Assembly: GCA_905221605.1 (NCBI GenBank)
Contig: CAJNDS010002650.1
Span: 244,648-308,647, forward strand
From: Symbiodinium natans
Lineage: Eukaryota; Sar; Dinophyceae; Suessiales; Symbiodiniaceae
DNA: 64,000 bases
Direction of reading: 5' to 3'
Every line of letters starts with the position of its first letter. The first letter of the stretch is position 1. The notes beneath the pieces are model-generated. The model had not been told where the DNA came from. It was given only the letters and a program-made list of their open reading frames with translations, and searched no databases. A program made the position numbers and the translations under genes. Positions 34,901 to 46,662 of this stretch are shown in pieces.

Positions 34901-36630
34901 TGCTTAATTAAGTCGCAGGGGTTCCATTCCAGGCACCCTACCGTCAAATTGTGGATATGTGTAAATCTTGTGAGCTCATGGAACTCCTGTAGAATTCGGA
35001 AGTGTTCAATTAGTTTTTTATCTGGCAGAACGAACCGAGCCCCGCGCACTGGCGCAAAATGGCTGCAAAGAGTTGTTTGTTCTTGCCATTGGTAAAATTA
35101 GCCGAACATTCGCACAGCAACGCCAGCGCAAATCAGCATGGATGAAGGCTTCGCACTTGATTCCACACGTTCCGCACATGAATTCTGCTGTTTTATATCA
35201 GGTCATCAGAAGGCCTATATAGAGAGACCTTTGGAGACAACTGATGGCTTGGCTTACTGAGGAATGGGTCTAGGTGGTGGGAGGAAGCTGCACTGGGCTT
35301 CCGCAATCAATGACAACACAACCTCAGCCAATTGCAAGTTCAAGTGCATGACGGCTATCGCAGCAGACCTTGTGGGTGCAACGCAAGCCGAAAGACGTTG
35401 GTTGCTTTCTCGGCGGCGTCTGTATGTCACATGAGCCACCGTTGCATCGGCCCGAACTGAACGTGGCCGCTGCATTTGTCCCGTCCCAGGTTTTGGCCTT
35501 GTCGGGTTTACAGCTCCTGGTTTAATAAAGTTTAGGCCGTTTAGGCCCCAAACGGCAGGAAACCTCTTCGAAGGTTTCTTGGGGCCTTCGCAACATCAGG
35601 ACGGCCACGCATGACATGCAAGGCTGATGCAATATGTTTTGCGCTTGTAGGGTTTTAGGGGTTAAAAGCTACTGGTGCACTCCCACACTTTCAATCTCGA
35701 AAGTCTTCGGGAATAGGATGCCCACCCTAAACCCTGTAACCACGAAGCCCCTCAGAATCACCTCCGGGTGGAACAGACGGTGAACAGACGGTGTGGTCCT
35801 CGTGCGCATTAGGGCTAATCATTAGGGGTCTTTCTTGCGCGCCTTGTTGTTCTACAAATAATTTTTCAGCTGGGCAAGGTTGGCTTTGCACTAGCTAGAT
35901 TCAAAAAAGTACCCGCAGTGTGCTCCACAGATTCGGGCGACGGTCTGAGCATGTTCCACAACAGCTTGCCGTTTGCTCTTTGAAATTATCGAGAGGTCTC
36001 CCATGAAGACACCTGACAGGAGGAGCCTTGGTCGAAGGGACGGTGGAACTTCCCACCCTACTCCTAATCCTCTGAGATTGGCTGGAGGGCTCTTTTGGAT
36101 TCTGGCGTCGGCCCAAGGTCCGGGCTAATAACTCTCCCCACCGACCGCGGTGGGACGGGTTCGCAGTATAGCAGAGGTTTGAATGGCTTCGGAATTCGTG
36201 CCTCGGTGGCTTGAAGTGATAGCAGCTTTCACTTCAGGCTATGGAGTGCACCTTCACAATGAGAATCTCCCTCTCTCTCTCTCTCTCTCTTGCTCAGCTT
36301 CTTCCTTGCCAGTGCTGCAGCCCTTTCAGAAGAGATTGTCGACACCCACATCCCCAGCAGCCCCAAACCATACCTTGAGGCCTATACGTAGACTTGTGCG
36401 AGCATTGGTGTTTCAGATTGGGTGAGGCCATTCTCCTGACCTTAGCTGTGCTGTTGGTGGTCGCGCTGACCTTACATGCCGCCTGCAGGAGCGCATGAGA
36501 TGTTTCCGCTCAGGGTTGCTTGCTGTGCACACCTATTCAAGGCATCGGCCCCATGCATGACCAGGAGCCATCTGTCGGCCCAAACACACCACGAGGTGGC
36601 TTCTACTAATTTGTAGCAACCGTTGCAGCA
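31910..36630. other. long stretch without a recognised gene
   Basis: Only weak exon candidates were seen. One is a + frame at 34,600-34,735 (RRLLAVRILDIMPKVPAHF). Another is a + ORF at 33,652-33,951, rich in charged residues and Gly/Arg at its end. On the - strand, 33,200-33,340 reads KQQQKQRPRQKPVTSLKK. None matches a family I know. A hairpin lies at 35.54 kb and a (CT)n microsatellite at 36,268-36,291. Isolated AGGGTTT-like phrases occur near 35,650. Confidence 0.35.
35543..35587. repeat. perfect-stem hairpin
   Basis: ggccccaa at the left pairs with ttggggcc at the right, and gaaacct pairs with aggtttc inside, around a short loop. It could be a cruciform, an RNA hairpin or a small element end. 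Confidence 0.55.
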
Positions 36631-36633
36631 ATA

Positions 36634-38622
36634 ATGAAGTGGGCGTTCTTCGTCTTTGCCACATTGGTGGAATGGTCTCTTGCTGTCAACATGGCTGAAG
36701 ATGCCTCCAACTCGCTAAACTCCACATGGTTTGTGCCTTGCACGGGCAAGCTCATTGGCAACTCGCCTTATGACTGCGAGAAGCAGTCTTTGGATGATTG
36801 CGCGTCTTCGTACACCTCCACTGGAGTACCAGGTTTTCCTACGATGCAATGGTCCGCAGGCGAGCGGAAGTTCATGCAATGCACGATCAGTGGCGTCAAA
36901 TGCGCGGCAACGCTGCCCTACTGCTCTACTGTGGGGGAGTTGGTCGTGGATTACCTGATCGTGGGCGGCGGTGGTGGTGCTGGCTCGGGCGGTGGAGGAG
37001 CGGGCGGCGTTTTGAAGGGCACGCAGCCGATCAAAGTGGGTGAGGCCTTGAGCGTCCTGGTGGGAGCTGGCGGAAATGGCGGCGGTGGTGGAGGAAGGTA
37101 TGCGACTACAAATGTTCCCACAAATGGTGGCGACTCAAAGCTCGGCAAGGTCGTGGCCAAGGGGGGAGCCGCCGGAGGTTACAAGGCCAGGCAGACGGCA
37201 CCCAGCGGAGCATCTGGCGGCGGAAGTGCCTTTGACTCCCCATCAGTCACCGTTGCCTCAGGCACCAAAGGTCAAGGGCATTCCGGAGGCAAGTCCTTCA
37301 AATCCGGTTATGGCGGAGGAGGCGGAGGTGGTGGTGCTGGCGAAGCTGGCCACAACCCCAGTGGCACATATCGTGGCGGCAAAGGCGGCGACGGGATCTC
37401 TTCGGACATTACTGGCAGCACCAAGTTTTACGGTGGAGGCGGCGGTGCCGGACTCAATGGACATGGCGCAAAGTCGTATCCAGACCTTGTTGCGCTGGGT
37501 GGCAAAGGCGGTGGAGGCCGTGGAAGCGACTTTGTTTGCGATCCCGAGAACCAGTACTGGAAATTCACTGGCACGAATGGTGAGCCCAACACTGGAGGTG
37601 GAGGTGGTGGCGGAGATCCTGAGACCCGCATGGCCGGCACAGGTGGCTCCGGAGTTGTCATCGTGCGCTATACGTCTCCTACGCCAATTCTTTCTGGTGG
37701 CACAGTGACGGAAGCCGGAGGCTTCCAAATCCACACCTTCGCGACTCCGGGAGAGGACGACTTGTCCTGGATGAAAGCAGGCAACATTTTGATTGATTTC
37801 CTGATCGTGGCCGGGGGTGGCGGTGCCGGCTCTGGAGGTGGTGGCGGCGGAGGGGTTATCATGGGCTCGAAGATGATCCATAAGGGGACCGAGTGGACTG
37901 TGAAAGTCGGCGGTGGCGGCAAAGCTGGCCAGGGCGGGGGCGTAGAAAGAGATCCTAGCAAGCCCGCGACAAAAGGAGAAGACTCCATGCTGGGAAGCTT
38001 GGTCGCCATTGGCGGAGGAAAGGGTGCCGATTACACTCGCACTCCTGGCGGTGGCGGATCAGGTGGTGGTGGTGGATTCGATCAAAACCACCAGTCTTCC
38101 GCTCCTGGGACTCCCGGTCAAGGCTTCCATGGAGGCCTCACAAACCAGAGAGGCTATGGGGCTGCGGGTGGCGGGGGTGGTGCCGGCGAACCCGGGGGGT
38201 CCGCCCCAAAGAAGCACTATGGTGGCAAGGGAGGGGATGGCGTGTCCTCAGACATCACAGGCGCTCTGAAGTGGTACGGAGGAGGCGGAGGTGGGGGTGT
38301 GAACCACAATGGTGACATCCTCATCGCCGGTGGTGGTGGAGCTGGTGGCAAGGGCGGCGGAGGCAGGGGCGGCGACTTCGGGGCGAAAGCACATAGCGCC
38401 TCCAAAGCAAGGTTCACGGGAACTGATGGAGAGGCGAACACCGGAGGTGGCGGTGGTGGGACCGATCCGGAAAGCACGGTGGCTGGGAAGGGTGGCTCGG
38501 GCATCGTCATCATCCGATACAAAAGCGCACAGCCTTTGATGACAGGCGGCACCATGAGTTCGTCGGGCGGATATCAGATTCACACCTTTGACACTGTCGG
38601 CACCAGCACCTTGAAGTACTAG
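36634..38622 (+). CDS. secreted or surface glycine-rich protein with two bacterial/phage-type Gly-rich domains
   Basis: A single-exon ORF of 662 residues. Residues 1-17 look like a signal peptide (MKWAFFVFATLVEWSLA). Residues 36-97 carry six cysteines, probably a disulfide-bonded head. Two homologous glycine-rich domains follow: 106 to about 382 and 388 to 662. Each starts (V)DxLIVxGGGGAGSGGGG, contains GGKGGDGxSSDITG, and ends GGSGxVIxRY, then GGTxxxxGGxQIHTF. This is the pattern of the glycine-rich domain found in many bacterial and phage-tail proteins. A structural or adhesive role outside the cell is inferred. The gene may have been gained from bacteria or phages and then duplicated internally. 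Proline-rich ORFs on the other strand are its shadows. Confidence 0.8.
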   Translation: MKWAFFVFATLVEWSLAVNMAEDASNSLNSTWFVPCTGKLIGNSPYDCEKQSLDDCASSYTSTGVPGFPTMQWSAGERKFMQCTISGVKCAATLPYCSTVGELVVDYLIVGGGGGAGSGGGGAGGVLKGTQPIKVGEALSVLVGAGGNGGGGGGRYATTNVPTNGGDSKLGKVVAKGGAAGGYKARQTAPSGASGGGSAFDSPSVTVASGTKGQGHSGGKSFKSGYGGGGGGGGAGEAGHNPSGTYRGGKGGDGISSDITGSTKFYGGGGGAGLNGHGAKSYPDLVALGGKGGGGRGSDFVCDPENQYWKFTGTNGEPNTGGGGGGGDPETRMAGTGGSGVVIVRYTSPTPILSGGTVTEAGGFQIHTFATPGEDDLSWMKAGNILIDFLIVAGGGGAGSGGGGGGGVIMGSKMIHKGTEWTVKVGGGGKAGQGGGVERDPSKPATKGEDSMLGSLVAIGGGKGADYTRTPGGGGSGGGGGFDQNHQSSAPGTPGQGFHGGLTNQRGYGAAGGGGGAGEPGGSAPKKHYGGKGGDGVSSDITGALKWYGGGGGGGVNHNGDILIAGGGGAGGKGGGGRGGDFGAKAHSASKARFTGTDGEANTGGGGGGTDPESTVAGKGGSGIVIIRYKSAQPLMTGGTMSSSGGYQIHTFDTVGTSTLKY

Positions 38623-39184
38623 TGGCGGTCGTCGCCACAGTCAGTGACACAATTGATCCACCAAGGGGTGTTTCACCCAAGCTTGGCATCGAACAAAAAC
38701 CGAAGCTCAAAAGCCCCGACAAATTACCCCCGCCTCCCCCCCCCCCCAAAAAAAAAAGCACACACACACACACACAAAATTCTCCCCACCCAAAATTGGC
38801 CAAGGTCCTCATCGTCATCATCCGGCACCTCTTTTTTTTCTTGGCAGTGCGTTTGGGGTTTTGCGATTCAGAGGCACAGTAGAGGAGCATCGAGCCTTGT
38901 TGGGAAGATCCATTCTCAGACCCGCAAAGAGCACAATGGGCCCAATGGGCCCAAGGTCCATAGGCTCTCGTGGCTTCCATTCGCCTACTAGATCGGCGGT
39001 CGGGTCTGCAAATGGTTCAGGGAGTTTAGGTAGTCTGGAGAGCTTGATTGAGGGAGCTTAAGGGAGGGTTTAGGTTCAGAAGACCTCTGGAACAAGAGGG
39101 GGCTGCACGGAAGCCGTCTAAGCTGCAGGGCGAAGGGATGGGCAGCCTGACCAGCTGCACCGCGTCCCATCCGCACGCTTGTTG

Positions 39185-39292
39185 GGCTGTTGGGGGTTTA
39201 GGGTTTTCGGGTTTGGGGATTTTGGGGTTTTGAGGAGTAGGGTTTTGGGGTGTTGGGTTTAGGGTTTGTGGGTTTGATGGGGGGGTGTGGGT
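39185..39292. repeat. degenerate G-rich telomere-like tract
   Basis: Phrases such as gggtttagggtttt and ggggttttgagg repeat with irregular spacing on the + strand. Confidence 0.6.
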
Positions 39293-40251
39293 GCAAGGAT
39301 CCTGTACCCACAACTGCCTGCCTACCGCACACAATCGGCCCAAAGAAGGGTTTTGGGGTTTTTGGGCTTGGAGAAGGATGGGATACTGGGGTTTCCGTCA
39401 GCCACCCACCGTAGCTCGGGTCAAACGCTACTCGGGACGTGTAGGCCGTGTCGGCGAAGGCATGGACGCATCACAGGAGGATGAGCCTGCTCAGCTCCTG
39501 GAGTTATGGCTCGGTTTTGAGTGGTTGTTGGCCAAGTTTGCCGGGGCCGTTTCACGTCATTCCTCTGCAAAATTTATTTCCTGAGGAGCCTGTGCCAGGC
39601 AAACTTTTGTTGTGGAACTATCTTTTTGTTGGGGTCTGCATGGGTCTGTCCGCAGGGATTCATGAGGTGATGCCGTGTCTGTATAGTATGTTAGTGTACG
39701 AGGCTCGCAGAATATTTGGCTGGGTGTGGGTGATGGTGAACGTAGCGGAAATGACTGTGCAGTGCTGTACTGTCGGTACTGTTGTTGCGCCTGGTGTTTT
39801 GAAACCAGCAACAAAAGTGCAGGTAGCACACTGGATCGTCCACAAAGAGCCCTATGAAGACTCAGGCTTGCGCCTGGCGGCGACCTATCATATAAGAAAA
39901 CCTGAACGTCATTACATCTCACAAATGCATGGTTCGCGGAATGCAGGTGGTTGCGCACAAATCGGCTCGAGTTCATTCATGTGATGATCTCGGGGGTGAT
40001 GAAACATCACCGCACCTGACTGACACCTGAAGTTGCATGTCGATGTTGTTACTGCATGCTGCCTGTCCTCGCTTGGCGTGTTGGCATGATTGGTACGGAT
40101 GTGTAAAACCTGCTGACCACACCTCATCCGTCTCCTCCGCAACTGGTGGCACCACAGGCACGTCACAAAAACACGCGGCATTGCATGCTCTCTGTATTAA
40201 GTAGGTAAGAGCTGAATGGCGCGCTGTGAGTGTCCATAAAAAACAAGCATG

Positions 40252-40281
40252 CACATACGTACATACATACATACATACAGA
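40252..40281. repeat. ACAT tetranucleotide microsatellite
   Basis: About seven copies of acat, the second one as acgt. Confidence 0.9.
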
Positions 40282-43200
40282 AGTACATCTTCGCCTCGGC
40301 TTTCTGCCGAGAAGCGTTTGGAACAAGCGACACGGATCCGGTCTCCTTCCCCTAACCCAACCCTTCCCCCCCATGTCAATTTTGTGACGCACCCCACACA
40401 CACATCCGCAAAAGCACCAGTGCACGCACACGCGCACTCAGCCACGCATATAGCGTCTGCCACACAGTACGTTGGTGCAGGTGCCTTTGCAGCCTTTTCG
40501 CAGCTTTGCATGAGCCATTGGACCATGCAAGCGAAGCATTTTCAAAAACAAGCTCACTGCGCGCCTCTTCCGAACCCGAAGCTCCTTCAAACCCTAAACC
40601 TCTCCAAGCCTGCCATAAATCCATCCTGCGATATCAAGCAAGAGCTTCCAATCAATGTCGATTTCTGGAGCTGGTGCTGCGAGAGAATCATTGACAAGCC
40701 AAATACCTCAAGACTCTTAAAGTAAATGTCCTTGTTGCCTTAGCCCAAACCGGAGCTTTGCCGTGTATTTGTCCCGCCGTGAGACCAAGGTGAAGGTATA
40801 CCCCATGGCGGCCATAGCATGTCCGGCAAATTCTGCTACTGCTGTCGAGCATGAACATATGTGAACATGCCAGGTGCTGAAGCTCTGAAGGGTCAGTGCC
40901 GCGCAACCGGCGCAGGGCACTGCTGGCAGCCGGGAGTCTGACACTTTGCCAAAAGAAGCGACGATCCTCGGTTCTGTAGCATCTAGTCTAGTGACAGGGT
41001 CGATCTAGTCTGGTCTAGTCTACTGTTGATATATAGATTCATCTCAGATGTCGACTTCAAGCAAGGAGGTAACTGCATGCCTCCTTGTCTACAAGCCACA
41101 GACTTTGCTTGGTTTGTTTGGTCTTGTAGATGATGTTCCTCTGATGCGAGAATCGCTTGTGTTGGCGTTGGTTGGCACAATGTGCGTAGCCTTGGCTTTC
41201 GGGCTTTTGGCTTCATTAGGGTCTGGCTTCGTGCCAGGGGACAGTTGGATGAAGGAACAAGCTTGAGCTTAAGTTTTCGGTTCAACCTTGTTTGTGCATG
41301 CTTGAATTGAGCAATTCGGCCCAACCTTGTGTGGGTGAACAAGCTTGAACTTAACAAGTTGTCGGTTCAACCTTTTTCGGTTAAAGCTTGTTTCGGGGAA
41401 CAAGTTTGAGGATTGCTGCACGTACGAACAGACAAAAGGATGAAGCTTTCTCGGCAAGGGAGGTTTTAACAAATTCAAGGCATGCGTCCTCCAAGGAGGT
41501 TTGTTTTTTTTTTTTGGCTCTCCAGGCACCTTAACCCAAACCTACTCCAGCACCTTTTAAGAATCACGAACCCATTTTGTTCCAAACCAGATTAGAACCC
41601 CAGACCTCGTTTACATTCTAAACAAGGTCAAGCCCACCCCAAACCCAGCACCGGGCCTTTTCAAGACACAAACCAACCCCAGCCCCTTCAAACACTCCCA
41701 AGTCCGATATGAAACCCCCGAGTTTTGAAACCCGATTTGAATCCCAGACCCTGCTAAACAAGGTTCTTTCCACCCCTCATGGTCCCTGTCGTTTTGTGTA
41801 AATCGTACGTACCCTTGCCATGCCTCACACACATATCAGCAAAACAAATGTATGCAAAAACAAGAACAAGAACAAAGAGACCAACCAAATTATTGTTGAA
41901 TAATTTTCGTGTTTGCTTTTGAGGATGAAGCCCTAAGCCTCAAGACAAACTACATGGAAGTTGTATCTGATACCAGTGTGAATTTACCGAACTATTTGTG
42001 GAGTAAGACTACGTTTTGCTGCCAACAATGCGCAGCTCCGGGCCTGTTGGACTCGGTGCTTTGGAGGCAGGACGTGCCCCGCACTTGGTGCTTTCCAGGT
42101 GTCGTCTATTCGTTTTCATGTCACTTTTCGAGCTACGACGAATCACTTCGGTCCAGGGTGCTCGTAGTTAGCTGTTGCTTTGCATTCGTTTGCCCGTGGC
42201 ATTCCTGCAGAAGAGACGGCCATCATCTCCAGTGTCTGAAGGCTTCAGCGTATCAGTTGCTGTATGGTTATAATTCAGCACTACTTGTTGATTGTATCCA
42301 GTGGTGTGGTTGCAGTGCACGTAGAGAGGCGGGGACAAGCAATAGCCTCCGACAACCTATAGCATAACCTCGCTCCCTCCACGTCGTGGAGTTGCTTGCG
42401 GAAAGACCTCCATGCAACGCTGTGTTGGGGTTTGCATTGAGAATCCCAATCGTAGTGTTCAGGACGCATACAGGGATGATATGGGCTCCCGGGGAGCGGC
42501 AAGCAGAGCATGTGGATGGTGCGGAAGAGACAATCATCAAGCTCCCAGACAGCAAGAGTGACCGTAATAAGTGGTTGTGTCTTTGTCGTGAGGTTTCTTA
42601 AAACCGAAGCTCGAAGCCGACTTGCACAGGCCGGTGAGCTGGACACTTAGGGCCTAGGGGTGGTACGGACTGGTACCGCGACAGCGGACGGCGGCATGCG
42701 ACGTGTGAGGTGGTGTGCGAGTGCGTGGCATGGGTATGCATGGGTCCGAGTGCGGGCTGTGAGAGCGTCTGGGCAAACGTGGTTGTAGAAAGGGTTTTCT
42801 GGATGATTGCCGGAAGGTGGTGAGCCAAGTTACTTGTCGTTAACCATCTGTCGGGTTCCAGAAGCCCTGGGCCTTTTTTTGGTTCGGCCTGAAATTTCCT
42901 TCTGCGCACGAAAGTGAGGACCAACCCAAGAAAGCACCCTGCGAAAGGGGGAGTTGTTTATGATAAGCCCTAAATCCAAAACCCTAAACCCTAAACCAAC
43001 ATTGTAGGTTTCTGAAGGGAGGGCCTCCAGGGGTTCAGAGCTCAGTGATGTCTACCCAAACCCCTAAGCCCCGCAATTCAGCAGCAGTTCTGTGGGCCTG
43101 AATATGGCCCCTCACCTCCTTTAAATGGTTCTGAAGTATGGGCCCCTTGGGTTGTGTAGGGTATATAAGGGGTATTTCAGGGGTCCCCGTTTAGGGGCCC

Positions 43201-43434
43201 AAGCTAAGGGGCCATGTATAGATGGGAACCTAGCACGAAAGGCAGCTGTTCAGCTGGCCCTGCGTGCTCCGGCAAGACTGGGTTCCTGGAAGATGGGTGG
43301 GGCCGGGCCTCGCGGTTGACCGTGTTGGCGTGCCTTCCAGCGACCTGGGGACGGTTAGTGTATGTTAGTGTGGACCTCTTTCTTGGTAGCGCCCTTTGGG
43401 GAAGGAGCCCATGGCAAGACTTTTTGGGTGTGTG

Positions 43435-44252
43435 GTTTTGTGTGGTGTTGCGTCGTGGTGTTGCTGCGTGTTGTTGTGTGGTGTTGCTGCGTGTTGTTGC
43501 GTTGTCATGCTGTGTGTTGTTGTGTGGTGTTGCCGCGTGTTGTTGCGTCGTGTTGTTGCGCGGCGTAGCGTTGTGTTGTTTCGTGTTGCGTTGTGTTGTT
43601 ACGTCTGTTACGTCGTGTTGCTGCGTGTTGTTGCGTGTTGTTGGGTCGTGTTGTTGCGTCGTCGTGTTGTTGCTGTGTGTTGTTGTGTGGTGTTGCAAGT
43701 TGCTAGGTATGCCAAAACTCCAAACTTTAAGAGATAGGCATGCCAAAAGTCCAAACTTCAAGAGATAGGTAAACTCCAAACTTTGAGAGATAGGTATGCC
43801 AAAACTCCAAGCGTTAAGAGATAGGTATGCCAAAACTCCAAACTTTAAGAGATAGGTCAGATAGGTATGCCAAAACTCCAAACAAACTTTAAGAGATAGG
43901 TATGCCAAAACTCCAAACGTTAAGAGGAAAGGTATGCCAAAACTCCAATCTTCAAGAGATAGGTATGCCAAACTCCCAACTTTTGTATTCAAGAGATGAG
44001 CCTTTGTTTTGCGCGTGACAGACTCTTCAATCCAGCGTTGCGTTGTGCTGTTTTGTGTTGTGTCGTGTTGTTACGTCTGGTAGTCGTGTTGCTGCGTTGC
44101 GTCGTGTTGTTGTGCTGCGTGTTGTTGCGTCGTCGTGTTGTTGCTGTGTGTTGTTGTGTGGTGCTTCTAGGTATGCCAAAACTCCAAACTTTCAAAGATA
44201 GGTATGCCAACACTCCAAACAAACTTTAAAACAACTTTAAGAGATAGGTATG
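43435..44252. repeat. two interleaved repeats: TGTTGCG-rich tract and a ~32-bp unit
   Basis: From 43,435 to 43,690 and 44,030 to 44,165 the + strand is built of GTTGTTGCGT and GTGTTGTTGTG variants. From 43,707 to about 43,990, and again at 44,168-44,252, it is built of a unit close to AGAGATAGGTATGCCAAAAC followed by TCCAAACTTTA, about nine and three copies. The order (TGTTGCG tract, then 32-bp array) occurs twice, so the whole pair was duplicated. ORFs across it are artefacts. Confidence 0.75.
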
Positions 44253-44399
44253 CGGTTTAAGGTTTAGGGCTTAGGGTTTCGACTCCCACACTGGCGCACA
44301 CGCTGGCGAGGCTCCGGATGATCCAAGACAGAAGCTGCATCACATTGGAGACAGTTGAAGAAACAACGCCAGTAGAGGGGCCCCGATGGAAAGAGCCAC

Positions 44400-44720
44400 C
44401 AGGTGGCAAGGATAGTTAACAGTATACACCCAACATACCCTGTGGACTGGGAGAAGCGCCATGACAAGTGTGGCTACGCATTGGCAGCCGAGGGTGCAAA
44501 GGCATACTAGGCGACCCACCATGTGGACCACGCTTCACCAGCCACTCAAGCAGGATGGTTAACAGCGCACACCCAACATACTCGGTGGACTGGAGAATCA
44601 CCATGACAAAGTGTGACTACACATTGGCAGCTGAGGGCGCAACAGCATACTAGGTTCCCGACCACAGTGGCACAGCCCAAAACAGGATGGCTAACAGTAT
44701 ACATCCAACATCGAACCCAC
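44400..44720. repeat. diverged tandem repeat of about 135-145 bp
   Basis: The phrase (gat)ggYtaacagYRYACAYCCAACAT starts near 44,410, 44,553 and 44,687. It is followed in the first two copies by gtggactgg, a caccatgacaa-like phrase and cattggcagcYgaggg. Confidence 0.65.
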
Positions 44721-45606
44721 CAACATCGAACCCAGCTGTGCCATCGTGATCCCTATGGGGCTGACATCAAGTGAAACAGGGCTCTCTCAGGTCACGGGCT
44801 CACTCACAGACAGGCAGGAGGGGGGGGCCTCCCTGGACACTGCGTCCTTTCCTTCATCATCTCGACTTTGCAGCTAGGGTTTAGGGTTTTAGGGTTTAGG
44901 GTTTAGGGTTGAGGGTTTTCCATAGGTTGTCTATTGGATTTAATTTGTTTCCTGTGGTTTTCGGTTTTGACAGGTTTTCATTGGTTGTTATAGGTTTTCT
45001 GTTGGTTTTTATTGGTTTTCTATTGTTCTGTATTGGTTTTCTATTGGCTGTTATTGGTGTTCTATTGGTTTTCTATTGGTTTCGATTGGTTTTCTATTAG
45101 GGTTTAGGGTTTTCCATTGGTTTTCTATTGGATAGGGCTTGGTAGGGCTTAGGGCTTTGTAGATATAAGGGCTTCCAAGGGCGCTTAGGGCCAGGGCTTA
45201 GGGGCTTAGGCTTTGCTGGGATCAGGGCTTGGCAGGGCTTCGGGCTTCGTGTCGGGCTTAGGGCTTTGCAGGGCTTTGGGTTTAGGGTTTAGGGTTAGGG
45301 TTTTCCATTGGTTTTCTCTCGGGTTTTATTGGTTTTCTGTTGGTTTTCTATTGGTTTCGATAGGTTTTCTTTGGTTTTTGTAGGTTTTCTATTGGTGTTT
45401 ATTGGTTTTCTATTGTTCTGTATTGTTTTGTATTGTTTTTTATTGGTTTAATTGGTGTTCTATTGGTTTTCTATTGGTTTCGGTTGCTTTTCTATTAGGG
45501 TTGAGCCCTACGACCACACGTCTTGCCGCAGGTTTACCATCTGTGTCAACACCGTCCCTGCCATGCTTTCCGAGAAATTTCAGCTCAAATTCGTCGAGGC
45601 CTCCAC

Positions 45607-46397
45607 GCGCGTGTCTAGGGCACCGTGCCCGAACCTTGATAACGTCCATGCTGCCAGTGCATCCATTGCCCACAGCAACACTGTACCAGTACGTGCGAGT
45701 GTCTAGGGCACCGTGCCCGAACCTTGATAACGTCCATGCTGCCAGTGCGTCCATTGCTCACAGCAACACTGTACCAGTACGTGCGAGTGTCTAGGCCCTA
45801 AGGCACCGTGCCCGAACCTTGATAACGTCCATGCTGCCAGTGCATCCAATGCCCACAGCAACACTGTACCAGTACGTGCGAGTGTCTAGGGCACCGTGCC
45901 CGAACCTTGATAACGTCCATGCTGCCAGTGCATCCATTGCCCACAGCAACACTGCACCAGTACGTGCGAGTGTCTAGGCCCTAAGGCACCGTGCCCGAAC
46001 CTTGATAACGTCCATGCTGCCAGTGCGTCCATTGCCCACAGCAACACTGTACCAGTACGTGCGAGTGTCTAGGGCACCGTGCCCGAACCTTGATAACGTT
46101 CATGCTGCCAGTGCGTCCATTGCCCACAGCAACACTGTACCAGTACGTGCGAGTGTCTAGGGCACCGTGCCCGAACCGTCCATGCTGCCAGTGCGTCCAT
46201 TGCCCACAGCAACACTGTACCAATACGTGCGAGTGTCTAGGGCACCGTGCCCGAACCTTGATAACGTTCATGCTGCCAGTGCGTCCATTGCCCACAGCAA
46301 CACTGTACCAGTACGTGCGAGTGTCTAGGGCACCGTGCCCGAACCTTGATAACGTCCATGCTGCCAGTGCGTCCATTGCCCACAGCAACACTGTACC
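45607..46397. repeat. 88-bp satellite, nine copies
   Basis: Units start gtgtctagggcaccgtgccc and end ctgtaccagtacgtgcga. Starts are near 45,610, 45,700, 45,789, 45,884, 45,973, 46,067, 46,155, 46,229 and 46,322. Two copies carry an extra 6-8 bp (ctaggccctaagg), and one lacks about 14 bp (the ttgataac part). Copies are very similar, so the array is young. Confidence 0.9.
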
Positions 46398-46480
46398 GGG
46401 CTCGATGCTTTGGTGTGGATTCCGCAATGTTTCTCAGACATTCGCCGGGTCAGCAAGAAAATTGCCCGCTCTGGCCTTGC

Positions 46481-46488
<8 letters not shown>

Positions 46489-46518
<30 letters not shown>

Positions 46519-46523
46519 ACACA

Positions 46524-46567
<44 letters not shown>

Positions 46568-46623
46568 CACACACACGCACACGCACACGCACACGCACAC
46601 GCACACGCACACGCACACCCACA

Positions 46624-46660
<37 letters not shown>

Positions 46661-46662
46661 TC
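46489..46662. repeat. CA microsatellite with an internal GCACAC block
   Basis: (CA)n with tcacac and gcacac variants, ending at tcaacggc. Confidence 0.95.

Larger units (their letters stand above)
38625..43430. other. stretch without a recognised gene
   Basis: It contains a C/A low-complexity run with (CA)n at 38,725-38,777, a G-rich telomere-like tract (39.2 kb), a CATA microsatellite (40.25 kb) and near-repeats of aacaagcttgaacttaa/tcggttcaacctt at 41,255-41,405. The + ORFs 39,448-39,984 and 41,048-41,266 have hydrophobic segments but no family match; they could be exons or noise. Confidence 0.35.

Noticed and set aside
36951-38583. Proline-rich ORFs antisense to the glycine-rich gene
   Set aside because: They are shadows of GGN codons; the + strand protein has a signal peptide and a recognisable duplicated domain.
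43204-44222. ORFs rich in SFGIP/LAYLSL on - and Cys/Val on +
   Set aside because: They are translations of the 32-bp and TGTTGCG repeats.
45607-46397. CRISPR-like array
   Set aside because: The 88-bp units are contiguous and there are no unique spacers; the context is eukaryotic.
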